Shown here: in pieces, positions 9,822 through 18,919 of the stretch
How the letters are laid out: each line of letters starts with the position of its first letter
Numbering within the stretch: the first letter of the stretch is position 1
From: Mycolicibacillus parakoreensis
GTDB taxonomy: Bacteria > Actinomycetota > Actinomycetes > Mycobacteriales > Mycobacteriaceae
NCBI RefSeq assembly: GCF_022370835.2
Contig: NZ_CP092365.1
Span: 2,666,001 to 2,730,000 of the forward strand
DNA length: 64,000 bases
Direction: 5' to 3'
Notes under the pieces: model-generated
Told to the model about the DNA's origin: nothing
What the model saw: the letters and a program-made list of their open reading frames with translations, nothing else
Database searches by the model: none
Translations under genes and position numbers: made by a program

Positions 9822-10615
9822 GCTCCTCCTTTGACCGACCCGGCGCGTCGCCCTTTGCGGACAACGGGATTGGACAGGGTGCCGATCCCGTCGATGGTGA
9901 TCGCGACGGTGTCGCCGTCCTCGATCGGCCCGACTCCCTCGGGCGTGCCGGTGAGAATGAGGTCTCCGGGCAGCAGCGTCATGATCGCCGAGACCCATTC
10001 CACGATCGCCCCGACGTCGTGGATCATCATCGAGGTGCGGCTCTGCTGGCGGATCCGGCCGTTGACCTCGGTGCGGATCGCCACATCGGCGGGGTCGAGA
10101 TCGGTGACGATCCACGGACCGACCGGACAGAAGGTGTCGTGGCTCTTCGCCCGCGTCCACTGGCCGTCGGCTTTCTGCTGGTCGCGCGCGGAGACGTCGT
10201 TGGCGATGGTGTAGCCCAGGATGTACTCCCCGGCGCGCTCCGCCGGCACGTCCTTGCAGGGCCGTCCGATCACCACCGCCAGCTCCCCCTCGTGGTGCAC
10301 CGGGGATGCGTTGGCGGGCAGCATGATCGGCGCGTCGGGACCCACGATCGCGGTGTTCGGCTTGAGGAAGATCACCGGATCTTCGGGCGCCTGACCGCCC
10401 ATCTCGGCGATGTGCTCCGCGTAGTTCTTGCCGACGCAGATGACTTTGGTCGCCAGAATCGGCGCGAGCAGCCGCACATCGGCCAACGGCCAGGACCGCC
10501 CGGTGAAGGCCGGTGTGCCGAACGGGTGTTCGGCGATCTCGCGGGTGGTCTGCGGCTCGCCCTCGATGCCGACGAAGGCGACCCCGTCCGGGCTGGCGAT
10601 TCGACCGAGGCGCAT
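9818..10615 (-). CDS. Fumarylacetoacetate hydrolase-family protein
   Basis: The 265-residue protein carries an FAH-type hydrolase/isomerase domain. Probable metal ligands are the glutamates in [14 protein letters not shown] and the Asp in NDVSARDQQ, with the terminal [10 protein letters not shown] loop. It resembles 2-hydroxyhepta-2,4-diene-1,7-dioate isomerase-type enzymes and Rv2993c; the true substrate is unknown. ATG 10615 ([11 protein letters not shown]) is preferred over an upstream GTG because TAAGCT lies seven bases before it. The stop overlaps the gltX start as ATGA, a coupled pair also present in M. tuberculosis. Confidence 0.9.
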   Translation of the reverse strand: MRLGRIASPDGVAFVGIEGEPQTTREIAEHPFGTPAFTGRSWPLADVRLLAPILATKVICVGKNYAEHIAEMGGQAPEDPVIFLKPNTAIVGPDAPIMLPANASPVHHEGELAVVIGRPCKDVPAERAGEYILGYTIANDVSARDQQKADGQWTRAKSHDTFCPVGPWIVTDLDPADVAIRTEVNGRIRQQSRTSMMIHDVGAIVEWVSAIMTLLPGDLILTGTPEGVGPIEDGDTVAITIDGIGTLSNPVVRKGRRAGSVKGGA

Positions 10616-10622
10616 TCGAGAC

Positions 10623-10628
10623 AGCTTA
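10623..10628 (-). promoter_or_regulatory. -10 element of FAH-gltX operon
   Basis: TAAGCT on the minus strand ends seven bases before ATG 10615, predicting a leaderless or nearly leaderless transcript for the FAH gene, gltX and perhaps the tRNAs. Confidence 0.45.
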
Positions 10629-10695
10629 GGCGCCGATCGTCGGCCCGGCACGCGCAGGGCGCACCGGGTCGGCGCCGCCGCGCCCGCGCACGCTT

Positions 10696-11307
10696 TCAGC
10701 GCGCGGTGACCATCCTCACCAGGAAATCCTCCAGGTGGTCGCGCTCGACCTCCAGCTCACCGCGCAGCCACAGCGTCACCACCTCGAACCCGCCGGCGAC
10801 CAGGGTCAGCGCGGCCAGATCGATGTCGGGGTCCACGGCGTTTTGGCCGGCGAGCAACACCCGCCCCTGGTCGGCCATGACCTGGGCCAGCATCTTGACC
10901 AGGTCGCGCCACCGGGCCCGCAGCGTCTCGGTGGTCTGCGCCTCGATCAGCAGCCGACCGCGCCGAGCGTCGCTCTCCAGAAAGTTCAGGCCGGTGCCGA
11001 TCGCGGCCCGGGCACGCTGCACCGGGTCGGGCGGCGTGGTTTCGATGGCCGGAAGCAGCACGGCGAACGCCCGGGCGATCTGGTCGTCGAAGAGCGCGGC
11101 GACCAGGTCGTCGACGGTGCGGAAGCTTTCGTAGAAATACCGGTCGTTGAGCCGCGCGCGGGTGCAGACCCCGCGCACCGTCACCGCCGCCATCCCCTCG
11201 GCCGCCGCGGCGTCGAGGGCGGCGTCGAGCAGCGCCGCCTGCCGTCGCGTTCGCCGTTCGCTGTGGGTGGCACCACCGTAGGTTCGTGCGCCCGCCATAG
11301 CCCTCAT
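10696..11307 (-). CDS. TetR-family repressor next to MpaB gene
   Basis: The 203-residue protein has a TetR-type helix-turn-helix at about residues 20-65 (RRTRRQAALLDAALDAAAAEG, then VRGVCTRARLNDRYFYESF) and a divergent ligand domain. ATG 11307 is selected because AAGGA lies seven bases upstream. It is divergent from the MpaB-type oxygenase gene, and a long palindrome lies between them, so it most likely represses that oxygenase and perhaps itself. I recall no counterpart at this position in M. tuberculosis; the pair looks like an insertion relative to that order. The ligand is unknown. Confidence 0.88.
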   Translation of the reverse strand: MRAMAGARTYGGATHSERRTRRQAALLDAALDAAAAEGMAAVTVRGVCTRARLNDRYFYESFRTVDDLVAALFDDQIARAFAVLLPAIETTPPDPVQRARAAIGTGLNFLESDARRGRLLIEAQTTETLRARWRDLVKMLAQVMADQGRVLLAGQNAVDPDIDLAALTLVAGGFEVVTLWLRGELEVERDHLEDFLVRMVTAR

Positions 11308-11317
11308 TGTCACATCC

Positions 11318-11356
11318 TTGACCCGCCCCTCGATCTGGTGAAGACTGTCACCAGAT
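11318..11356 (+). promoter_or_regulatory. Promoter and TetR operator for the MpaB gene
   Basis: A -35 TTGACC (11318-11323), a 17-bp spacer and a -10 AAGACT (11341-11346) form a plausible SigA promoter. A perfect palindrome with 9-bp arms ATCTGGTGA/TCACCAGAT and a 6-bp centre spans 11333-11356 and covers the -10. This is the expected geometry for repression by the divergent TetR protein. Confidence 0.65.
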
Positions 11357-11384
11357 ACGCCGTACCGGGTGGGAAGGATGCGCG

Positions 11385-12611
11385 ATGACGCCCACGGACA
11401 CCAAACTGCCGACTCCCCCCTTTCTCCAGGGGTTCCCGTTCAACGTGTTCCTGCGGGTGCTGGCGCCGCGCGATCTGCGGGCCACCGCCGCTCAGCGGGA
11501 CGCGTTCCGTCGCTACGCCCAGATCGGTGATCCGCTCGCCGACGGGGTCGTGCAGATGATTCAGCGCCTGCCCACCGGCGAGGGGCGCCGTCTCTTCGAG
11601 ATCGCCGTCGAGCACGGAATCGACGCCCTCGACGATCCCCCGGCCGAACTGGTGGCGTTCTTCGACCAGGTCGACACCCGCCCCTACTGGCTCGACGACG
11701 ACAAACTCGAGTTGGCCGTCCGGGTGAGCATGCGCACCGGGTTGTGGGGCATCGGCTTCGCGCTGCCCGGGTTGGCCCTGACCGGCGGCTATCTGGCGTC
11801 GAAGGCCGACAAGCCGCTGGTGGGCACCGGCGATCTGCGGCGGATGGCACCGCGGCGGCTCAACGAGACCGCCACCTGGTACATCGACGTCACCTCCCCC
11901 GGCGGGCTGGACCGGTTCGCCCCGGGGTTCACCGGCACGCTGCGGGTGCGGCTGATGCACGCGATCGTCCGGTCGGCGATGTGTCGGCGCACCGACTGGG
12001 ATTTCACGAACTGGGACCACCCGCTCAACCAGGCGCAGATGGCCGGCACGGTGATGCTGTTCTCCCTGGCCAACCTGGTCGGATGCCAGGCGATGGGCCT
12101 GCGTTTCTCCGCACGGGAACGCGAGGCGGTATTTCACCTGTGGCGCTACGTCGGTCAGCTGATGGGCGTGGACCCCGAGCTGATGCCCGCCCACGAGGAC
12201 GACACCTGGCGGCTGTTCTGGCTGCAGGCCGACACCGAGTTCCTGCCCGACGAGGACTCGCTGAAGCTGGCGCAGGCGCTGCACGGCGATCAGGACGACG
12301 ACGACGCCGCCATGCGGGTGGCGCGCGCGATGCTCTCCTCCTACAGCCGGCTGGTGCTGGGCAACCGCAACGCCGATCAGCTGGGCCTGCCCGACAACAA
12401 GCCGATGCAGGCCGCGGTGCTGGGGATCTCGGCGGTCAACCGGGTGCTGGAGTTCCCGCGGCTGATTCCGGGGGTGACCCGGCTCAACGAGGAGATCGGC
12501 CAGTGGAGTCGCCGCCGGTTCGTCGAGCGTGGCTTCACCGAGACCGGCGGTGACCGCAGCTACCGACGCCACGACGCGCTCGCCACCGGTTCGCGGGCCA
12601 AGACCGGCTGA
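11385..12611 (+). CDS. MpaB/Lcp-type haem oxygenase (DUF2236)
   Basis: The 408-residue protein belongs to the ER-bound oxygenase MpaB / latex-clearing protein superfamily, mostly alpha-helical and haem b-binding. R158, T162 and H192 (in RLMHAIVR) have the same spacing as the distal Arg/Thr pair and axial His of Lcp from Streptomyces K30 as I remember them; the Lcp lysine position is E161 here. No signal peptide is evident, unlike secreted Lcp. AAGGA lies six bases before ATG 11385. The natural substrate is not predictable; oxidative attack on an isoprenoid or lipid C=C or C-H bond is the family expectation. Expression is probably controlled by the adjacent TetR. Confidence 0.85.
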   Translation: MTPTDTKLPTPPFLQGFPFNVFLRVLAPRDLRATAAQRDAFRRYAQIGDPLADGVVQMIQRLPTGEGRRLFEIAVEHGIDALDDPPAELVAFFDQVDTRPYWLDDDKLELAVRVSMRTGLWGIGFALPGLALTGGYLASKADKPLVGTGDLRRMAPRRLNETATWYIDVTSPGGLDRFAPGFTGTLRVRLMHAIVRSAMCRRTDWDFTNWDHPLNQAQMAGTVMLFSLANLVGCQAMGLRFSAREREAVFHLWRYVGQLMGVDPELMPAHEDDTWRLFWLQADTEFLPDEDSLKLAQALHGDQDDDDAAMRVARAMLSSYSRLVLGNRNADQLGLPDNKPMQAAVLGISAVNRVLEFPRLIPGVTRLNEEIGQWSRRRFVERGFTETGGDRSYRRHDALATGSRAKTG

Positions 12612-12670
12612 GGCCACGCCGGGGCCCGCGCACCCACCACCGGCAGCGCCCGTTGTGGCACCATCAATCG

Positions 12671-13909
12671 GTGCCCGTGCAGTCGATCAGCACCGCGACG
12701 CGATGGTGGATACTGATTGTCTCGCTGCTGGCCACGCTCTGCGCATTCACCTTCATCAACGGTGTCGCGTTCGTCATCCCCATGCTGGAGAGCAAACGCG
12801 ACACCAACCTCGCGCAGGCCGGCCTGCTCGCCTCGATGCCCAGCGCGGGAATGGTGTTGACCCTGTTCGGCTGGGGTTATCTGCTCGACCGCATCGGTGA
12901 GCGCATCGTGCTCAGTTTCGGGATGGCGCTGACCGGCGGCGCCTGTTTCGCCGCCGCCTCGATGCATTCGCTGCCCTATGTCGGCGCGTTCTTGTTCTTG
13001 GGGGGCATGGCCGCCGCCTGCGCCAACACCGCCAGCGGGCGGCTGGTGGCCGGCTGGTTCCCCGCCCACCAGCGCGGCCTGGTGATGGGCATCCGCCAGA
13101 CCGCCCAGCCACTGGGTATCGCCCTGGGGGCCATGGTGATCCCGCGTTTCGCCCAGCACGGCTTGGAACCGGCGTTGAAGTTCCCGGCGATGATCTGCAC
13201 GGTGGCCGCGGTGGCCTGCGCACTCGGCGTGCTCGATCCGCCGCGCCCGCCACGCACCGAAGCCCCGGCCGAATACCTGGCCAACCCGTATCGGGGCTCG
13301 TCGATCCTGTGGCGCCTGCATGTCACCTCGGCGACGATGATGGTGCCGCAGTGCGTGATCGCGACGTTCATGTTGGTCTGGCTGATCCGCGAGCAGCACC
13401 TCTCGATCGGGACCGCCGGTGCGATGGTGACGCTGGCCCAACTCCTCGGAGCGGCGTTCCGGGTGGCGGCCGGACGCTGGTCGGATCGGGTCGGCTCGCG
13501 GCTGCGTCCGATCCGGACCCTGGCCGCCGCCGGGTCGGCGGCCATGCTGATCCTGGCGCTCACCGCCCATTTGGGATCACCGGCGGCCACGACGGCCATG
13601 ATCACCGCGGCGGTGATCACCGTGCTCGACAACGGATTGGCCTCCACCGCGATCGCCGAAGTGGCCGGCCCGTTCTGGAGCGGCCGGGCTCTGGGCGCCC
13701 AGAACACCAGTCAACGGCTGACCGCGGCCGCCGCTCCCCCGCTGTTCGGGGCGCTGACCGGCGCGGTCGGCTACCCTTTTGCGTTCGCCGCGTGTGCCGG
13801 GGTGGCCCTGCTGGCGTTCCCGTTGGTGCCGGTCAGTCAGGAAGCGCGCCAACAGGAGTCGTCGGAGTCGCGGTCGGCGGTCTCGGGGCCGACCGAGGCC
13901 GAGCAGTAA
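12671..13909 (+). CDS. Major facilitator superfamily transporter
   Basis: The 412-residue protein has about 12 predicted membrane segments and the MFS loop-2/3 motif GWGYLLDRIGERIVL, with a related RWSDRVGSRL in the second half. It occupies the place of Rv2994, annotated as an integral membrane exporter or importer. GTG 12671 is used; a degenerate -10 CACCAT is six bases upstream. An alternative start 18 bases earlier adds six residues. The substrate is unknown. It ends 13 bases from the converging MmpS-like gene, leaving no room for a separate terminator. Confidence 0.88.
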   Translation: MPVQSISTATRWWILIVSLLATLCAFTFINGVAFVIPMLESKRDTNLAQAGLLASMPSAGMVLTLFGWGYLLDRIGERIVLSFGMALTGGACFAAASMHSLPYVGAFLFLGGMAAACANTASGRLVAGWFPAHQRGLVMGIRQTAQPLGIALGAMVIPRFAQHGLEPALKFPAMICTVAAVACALGVLDPPRPPRTEAPAEYLANPYRGSSILWRLHVTSATMMVPQCVIATFMLVWLIREQHLSIGTAGAMVTLAQLLGAAFRVAAGRWSDRVGSRLRPIRTLAAAGSAAMLILALTAHLGSPAATTAMITAAVITVLDNGLASTAIAEVAGPFWSGRALGAQNTSQRLTAAAAPPLFGALTGAVGYPFAFAACAGVALLAFPLVPVSQEARQQESSESRSAVSGPTEAEQ

Positions 13910-13922
13910 CGGCGTCCACCGG

Positions 13923-14612
13923 TCACGGGGTGGCCACGCACGGCGAGGAGATCTCGCAGGTCTTCAGCGTCGAGTCGCCGCTTTTGATCCGGATCGTCAC
14001 GTCGGGTTGTTGACCGGAGATGAAGTCGGTCGAGATCGCGAAAATGTTGGCGACCTTCGGCTTCGGGGAGACCGTCGTCGACCAGGGCAGGGTGCGGACG
14101 GTCTCCTGAACGGTGTCGGTGGCGTCCATGTAGGCCACCGACAGCGGCGCGTTGATGGTGCCGGTGATCTCGTAGGTGATGCTGTCGGCCGGGGCCGCGC
14201 TCGTGGTGGCGGTGGTGCCCGGCGGGGAACCGTCGCGCTCCTCGCCGTTGCCATCGCGACCGGCCAGCAGCACCACCGCAACGATCAGCAGGATCACCAC
14301 CACCGCGACCACCACGGCGGCGACGATCCACGCCGTCTTGTTCGCCGGCGGCTTGCCCGGCGGATATCCCGGCGCACCGTAGGGTCCCGCACCGTAGGGG
14401 CCCGCGCCGTGGGGTCCGGCGCCGTAGGGCGCCGCGCCGTGGGGTCCCGAGCCGTAGGGTCCCGGGCCGTAGGGCGGGTGAGCGGGGTACTGGGCGCCGT
14501 AGGGCGGTTGCGGGTAGGGCTGCCCACCGTAGGGCGTCGCGCCGGGGGGCATGGCGCCCGGTTGTCCCGGACCGCCCCCGTAGGGCGGGTTGCCATAGTA
14601 CGGATTGGACAT
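13923..14612 (-). CDS. Gly/Pro/Tyr-rich single-pass protein with MmpS-like domain
   Basis: The 229-residue protein starts with about 85 residues of PYG/PHG-rich low-complexity sequence with near-repeats (GAGPHG, GAGPYG). One transmembrane helix follows (about 95-118), then an exported domain. That domain has the MmpS pattern: ITYEITGT, a YMDATDTVQETV strand, LPWSTTV, and a terminal Cys pair (CEISSPC). MmpS proteins usually accompany an MmpL transporter, but none is nearby. TAAGCT six bases before ATG 14612 implies a leaderless transcript. The cytoplasmic tail may be a scaffold or interaction region; that is a guess. Confidence 0.75.
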   Translation of the reverse strand: MSNPYYGNPPYGGGPGQPGAMPPGATPYGGQPYPQPPYGAQYPAHPPYGPGPYGSGPHGAAPYGAGPHGAGPYGAGPYGAPGYPPGKPPANKTAWIVAAVVVAVVVILLIVAVVLLAGRDGNGEERDGSPPGTTATTSAAPADSITYEITGTINAPLSVAYMDATDTVQETVRTLPWSTTVSPKPKVANIFAISTDFISGQQPDVTIRIKSGDSTLKTCEISSPCVATP

Positions 14613-14618
14613 TCGGGC

Positions 14619-14624
14619 AGCTTA
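14619..14624 (-). promoter_or_regulatory. -10 element of MmpS-like gene
   Basis: TAAGCT on the minus strand is separated from ATG 14612 by exactly six bases, the spacing for leaderless initiation. Confidence 0.5.
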
Positions 14625-14660
14625 ACAGCGCGGCGGACCGCCTCGGCGCGACAAAGCCGG

Positions 14661-15671
14661 CTAGAGCAGCCCGGCGATCCGGTCGCCCACCTCGGTGGTG
14701 GAGCGCGCCGTGTCGCCGCGGGTCGCCAGATGCTTTTCAACCGCACGGTCCACGCGTTCGGCGGCGGCGTCCTCACCGAGGTGGCCGAGCAGCAGGCCCA
14801 CCGACATGATCGCGGCGGTCGGGTCGGCCACCGCCTGCCCGGCGATGTCGGGGGCGCTGCCGTGCACCGGCTCGAACATCGACGGGTTGGTTCCGGTCGC
14901 GTCGATGTTGCCCGACGCCGCCAGCCCGATGCCGCCACAGACCGCCGCAGCCAGGTCGGTGATGATGTCGCCGAACAGGTTGTCGGTGACGATCACGTCG
15001 AACCGGCCCGGGTCGGTGACCAGATAGATGGTGGCCGCGTCGACGTGGCAGTAGGCGACCTCGACGTCGGGGTACTCCTCGCCGATCTCGGCGACCACCC
15101 GCGACCACAGCGCCCCGGCGAACGCCAACACGTTGTTCTTGTGCACCAAGGTGAGGTGCTTGCGCCGGGACCGGGCCCGCTCGAAGGCGTAGCGCACCAC
15201 CCGGGCCACCCCGAACGCGGTGTTGACGCTGACCTCGGTGGCCACCTCGTGCTCGGTGCCGACTCGGATGGCCCCGCCGTTGCCGGTGTAGGGGCCCTCG
15301 GTGCCTTCGCGCACGACCTGGAAATCGGTGTGCGGGCTGCCCGCCAGCGGGCTGGCCACGCCCGGGTACAGCCGGCCCGGGCGCAGGTTGACGTGGTGGT
15401 CGAGGGCGAACCGCGTCGCCAACAGCAGGCCGCGCTCGAGCACCCCCGACGGCACCGAGGGATCGCCGATCGCACCGAGCAGGATCGCGTCGTGACCGCG
15501 CAACTCGTCGAGCACCGTCGGCGGCAGCACCTCCCCGGTGGCGTGGTAGCGCCGCGCCCCCAGGTCATAGCTGGTCTTCTCGGTGCCGGGCAGCACCGCG
15601 TCGAGCACCTTGATCGCCTCGGCCACCACCTCCGGACCGATCCCGTCACCGGGAATCACCGCGAGCTTCAC
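14661..15671 (-). CDS. leuB: 3-Isopropylmalate dehydrogenase
   Basis: The 336-residue NAD-dependent beta-decarboxylating dehydrogenase catalyses the third committed step of leucine synthesis. It shows [15 protein letters not shown] at the start, the substrate arginines in the LRPGRLYPG region, YCHVDAA and DNLFGDI for substrate and metal, and GSAPDIAG for NAD binding. It starts with GTG 15671, which overlaps the serA stop as GTGA, so the two are translationally coupled. Leucine genes are thus split: leuCD lie 8 kb away. Confidence 0.97.
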   Translation of the reverse strand: MKLAVIPGDGIGPEVVAEAIKVLDAVLPGTEKTSYDLGARRYHATGEVLPPTVLDELRGHDAILLGAIGDPSVPSGVLERGLLLATRFALDHHVNLRPGRLYPGVASPLAGSPHTDFQVVREGTEGPYTGNGGAIRVGTEHEVATEVSVNTAFGVARVVRYAFERARSRRKHLTLVHKNNVLAFAGALWSRVVAEIGEEYPDVEVAYCHVDAATIYLVTDPGRFDVIVTDNLFGDIITDLAAAVCGGIGLAASGNIDATGTNPSMFEPVHGSAPDIAGQAVADPTAAIMSVGLLLGHLGEDAAAERVDRAVEKHLATRGDTARSTTEVGDRIAGLL

Positions 15672-17254
15672 GACAGGTCCACCACCTCGAGTTTGGTGGC
15701 GTCGACGGCCGCGCTGATCGCGTCCCGCACGTTGGCCGGCACGTCACGGTCGAGCCGCAGCAGGATCGTCGCGTTGGGGCCGCTGACATCCTCGGAGAGT
15801 TGCGCGGCGTGGATGTTGATCTCGGCGCCGCCGAGCAGGGTGCCGATCTTGCCCAGCGCGCCCGGCTGGTCGTCGTAGTTGATGACCAGGTTGATGCCCT
15901 CGGCGCGCAGGTCGAAGTTGCGGCCGTTGATGCTGACGAGCTTCTCGACCTGCTCGGGGCCGGCCAGCGTGCCCGCCACCGTGGTGACCGTGCCGTCGGC
16001 GCCGACGGCCTTGACCTCGACGGTGGAGCGGTATTTGGGGCTCTCGGTGGCGACGGTCAGTTCGGCGGCCACCCCGCGCTCCTCGGCCAGGGCGGGAGCG
16101 TTGACGAACGTCACCGGATCCTCGATCACCGCCGAGAACAACCCGCGCACCGCCGAAAGTTTCAGCACCTCAACCTCTTCGGTGGCCAACTCGCCGCGGA
16201 CCTGAATCGCCAACGAGGCCGGCAGCTCCACGGCGAGCACCCCCGCGAGCACACCGAGTTTGCGCACCAGATCCAACCAGGGCACCACGGTCTCGGCGAC
16301 CGCTCCCCCGGCGACGTTGACCGCGTCGGGCACGAAGTCACCGGCCAGCGCCAGTTTCACGCTCTCGGCCACATCGGTGCCGGCCCGGTCCTGCGCCTCA
16401 GCGGTGGACGCGCCCAGGTGCGGGGTGACCACCACCTGGGGCAGGTCGAACAGCGGGGAATCGGTGCACGGTTCGGTGGCGAACACGTCGATCCCGGCCG
16501 CGCGGACCCGCCCGTCGGTGATCGCCTCGGCCAGCGCGGCCTCGTCGACCAGGCCGCCGCGGGCGGCGTTGACGATGATGGCCCCGGGCCGGATCCTGGT
16601 CAGCGCCTCGCGTCCGATCAGCCCCGCCGTCTCCGGGGTCTTGGGCAGGTGCACCGAGATGAAGTCGGCACGCCCCAGCAGCTCGTCGAGGTCGAGCAGC
16701 TCGATCCCCAGTTGGGCGGCCAGCGCCGAGGAGACGTAGGGGTCGTAGGCGATGATGTGCGCGCCGAACGCGGCCAGCCGCGAGGCCACCAGCTGGCCGA
16801 TCCGGCCCAGCCCGACCACCCCGACGGTGTGCCCGTAGATCTCGGTGCCGGAGAACGACGACCGCTTCCAGGTGCGTTCACGCAGCGAGGCGTCGGCCGG
16901 GGGGATCTGGCGCGCCGCGGCGAGCATCAACGCGATCGCGTGCTCGGCGGCGCTATGGATGTTGGAGGTCGGCGCGTTGACCACCAGCACCCCGCGGTCG
17001 GTGGCGGCGTCGACATCGACGTTGTCCAACCCGACCCCGGCGCGCGCGACGATCTTCAGCTTCGGTGCGGCGGCCAGGACCTCCGCGTCGACGGTGGTGG
17101 CCGAACGGACCAGAAGGGCGTCGGCCTCCGGGACCGCGGCCAGCAGCTTCTCCCGGTCCGGGCCGTCGACCCACCGCACCTCCACGTGGTCACCGAGGGC
17201 GGCAACGGTCGATTCGGCGAGTTTGTCGGCAATCAACACAACGGGCAGGCTCAC
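15668..17254 (-). CDS. serA: D-3-Phosphoglycerate dehydrogenase
   Basis: The 528-residue type I enzyme performs the first step of serine synthesis. It has a substrate/NAD core ([20 protein letters not shown], catalytic Arg in NAARGG, His in TPHLGAST), an allosteric intervening domain and a C-terminal ACT domain ([18 protein letters not shown]) through which serine inhibits. GTG 17254 begins [12 protein letters not shown], and a TAGGCT -10 is six bases upstream. Serine phosphatase SerB2 is encoded 39 kb away in the same window. leuB follows by GTGA overlap. Confidence 0.97.
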   Translation of the reverse strand: MSLPVVLIADKLAESTVAALGDHVEVRWVDGPDREKLLAAVPEADALLVRSATTVDAEVLAAAPKLKIVARAGVGLDNVDVDAATDRGVLVVNAPTSNIHSAAEHAIALMLAAARQIPPADASLRERTWKRSSFSGTEIYGHTVGVVGLGRIGQLVASRLAAFGAHIIAYDPYVSSALAAQLGIELLDLDELLGRADFISVHLPKTPETAGLIGREALTRIRPGAIIVNAARGGLVDEAALAEAITDGRVRAAGIDVFATEPCTDSPLFDLPQVVVTPHLGASTAEAQDRAGTDVAESVKLALAGDFVPDAVNVAGGAVAETVVPWLDLVRKLGVLAGVLAVELPASLAIQVRGELATEEVEVLKLSAVRGLFSAVIEDPVTFVNAPALAEERGVAAELTVATESPKYRSTVEVKAVGADGTVTTVAGTLAGPEQVEKLVSINGRNFDLRAEGINLVINYDDQPGALGKIGTLLGGAEINIHAAQLSEDVSGPNATILLRLDRDVPANVRDAISAAVDATKLEVVDLS

Positions 17255-17260
17255 CCCGCC

Positions 17261-17266
17261 AGCCTA
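17261..17266 (-). promoter_or_regulatory. -10 element of serA-leuB operon
   Basis: TAGGCT on the minus strand ends six bases before GTG 17254, so serA-leuB mRNA is probably leaderless. Confidence 0.5.
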
Positions 17267-17436
17267 AGGGCCGCGCGACGGCGCCGCGGAGCCGGGCGCA
17301 GCGCATCGGCGCGGGCGCCGCGGAACCGCAAGGTCACAGACGTCTAACGGATGGTCCGACACACCGCCGGCCTGCGCGCCCGCCGCTGATGCGGCGCCGA
17401 CAATCCCGGCATGAGACCAGCGGCAGGCCAGCGGCG

Positions 17437-18873
17437 TTGACCCCGCAGATCACCCGCCAGACGTTCCTGCGCGGTGCCGCCGGGGCGCTGATGGCCGGCG
17501 CGCTGCTGCGTCCGGGCCGCGCCTCCGGTGAGCCGAACACCGCCGGGTGGGGCCCGCTGGCCGGCGCCATCGGCGGGCAGGTCCTGCGCCCCGACGACGG
17601 CGCCCGGTTCGCGACGACCAAACAGGTGTTCAACACCAACTTCAACGAGGCGACGCCGGCGGCGGTGGTCACCGCCACCTCGGCCGACGACGTGCAGAAG
17701 GCGGTGGCCTTCGCCGCGGCCCACCGACTCAAGGTCGCCCCCCGCAGCGGCGGGCACTCCTATGTCGGGGCCTCCACCGCCAACGGCACCCTGGTGCTCG
17801 ACCTGCGCCCGCTGCCGGCGACCATCGACCTCGACGAGGCGAGCGGGCAGGTCACGGTCTCCCCGGCGACCGGCCTGTATCCGGTCCATGAGGCGCTGGC
17901 CGCCGCGGGGCGGGGCATCGCCACCGGCATCTGCCCCACCGTCGGCACCGCCGGTCACGCGCTCGGCGGCGGGCTGGGGGCCGATTCGCGCCACGCCGGG
18001 CTGATGTCGGACGCGCTGAGATCGGCGTCGGTGGTGCTGCCCAACGGCCAGTCGGTCACCGCCTCGGCCTCGAGCAACCCCGACCTGTTCTGGGCGTTAC
18101 GCGGTGGTGGCGGCGGCAATTTCGGCGTGGTCACCTCGCTGACCTTCGCCACCTTCCCGACCAGCGACGTCGATGTGGTGAACCTCACCTTCCCGCCGGA
18201 GGCGTTCGCCCGGGTTCTGCTCGGCTGGCAGAACTGGCTGCGCTCGGCCGACCGCAGCCGCTGGGCGTTGGCCGACGCCGTCGCCGACGGCCACGGCTCG
18301 CAGTGCCGCATCCTGGCCACCGGCCCGGTCGGCTCCGGCGCCGGCACCGCCGAGGCCCTCGTCGCCGCCGTGGGTGCCCAGCCGACCCACACCGATCACC
18401 ACACGTTCACCCATCTGGACCTGGTGCGCTTTTTGGCCGGCAACCTCAACCCGGCACCGCTGGCCTACGTCGGCGGGTCCGACGTGCTGCCGGCGATCAC
18501 CGCCGATGTCGCCCGCGCGATCGCCTCGGCGCGCGACGCGTTTCCGCCCGAAGCCGGGCGTGTCTTCGTGATCATGCATGCCCTCGACGGCGCGCTGGCC
18601 GGTGTCGCCCCGACGGCCACGGCCTTCCCGTGGCGCCGGCATTCGGCGCTGGTGCAGTGGTACGTCGAAACCGCCGGGCCGCCCTCGGCGGCGACCGGGT
18701 GGCTCAACACCGCACACCAAGCGGTGCAACCGTATTCGGCGGGCGGCTACGTCAACTACGTGGAGGCCAACCAGCCGCCGGCACGGTATTTCGGCGCCAA
18801 CCTGGCGCGGCTCAGCGCGGTGCGCCAGAAGTACGATCCCGGCCGGGTGATGTTCTCCGGAATGGGCTTCTAG
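17437..18873 (+). CDS. Exported FAD-linked oxidase (berberine-bridge type)
   Basis: The 478-residue protein has an N-terminal signal region (TRQTFLRGAAGALMAGALL), a PCMH-type FAD domain and a C-terminal BBE segment ending YFGANLARLSAVRQKYDPGR. H107 (RSGGHSY) and C166 (GICPTVG) are the two residues that bind FAD bicovalently in berberine-bridge and hexose oxidases. The signal resembles Tat but has RQ where RR is expected. TTG 17437 is chosen because it puts the signal at the N terminus; ATG 17389 in the same frame is an alternative. A nine-codon ORF (17411-17440) overlaps the TTG as TTGA. It probably oxidises a sugar or aromatic alcohol; the substrate is unknown. Confidence 0.8.
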   Translation: MTPQITRQTFLRGAAGALMAGALLRPGRASGEPNTAGWGPLAGAIGGQVLRPDDGARFATTKQVFNTNFNEATPAAVVTATSADDVQKAVAFAAAHRLKVAPRSGGHSYVGASTANGTLVLDLRPLPATIDLDEASGQVTVSPATGLYPVHEALAAAGRGIATGICPTVGTAGHALGGGLGADSRHAGLMSDALRSASVVLPNGQSVTASASSNPDLFWALRGGGGGNFGVVTSLTFATFPTSDVDVVNLTFPPEAFARVLLGWQNWLRSADRSRWALADAVADGHGSQCRILATGPVGSGAGTAEALVAAVGAQPTHTDHHTFTHLDLVRFLAGNLNPAPLAYVGGSDVLPAITADVARAIASARDAFPPEAGRVFVIMHALDGALAGVAPTATAFPWRRHSALVQWYVETAGPPSAATGWLNTAHQAVQPYSAGGYVNYVEANQPPARYFGANLARLSAVRQKYDPGRVMFSGMGF

Positions 18874-18907
18874 CGGTATCGGCGACCCGGCGCCGGGGGG
18901 CCGTCCC

Positions 18908-18913
18908 TACCAT
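18908..18913 (+). promoter_or_regulatory. -10 element of the NAD(P)/FAD oxidoreductase gene
   Basis: TACCAT is separated from ATG 18920 by six bases, the leaderless spacing seen repeatedly in this window. Confidence 0.5.
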
Positions 18914-18919
18914 CGAGGC

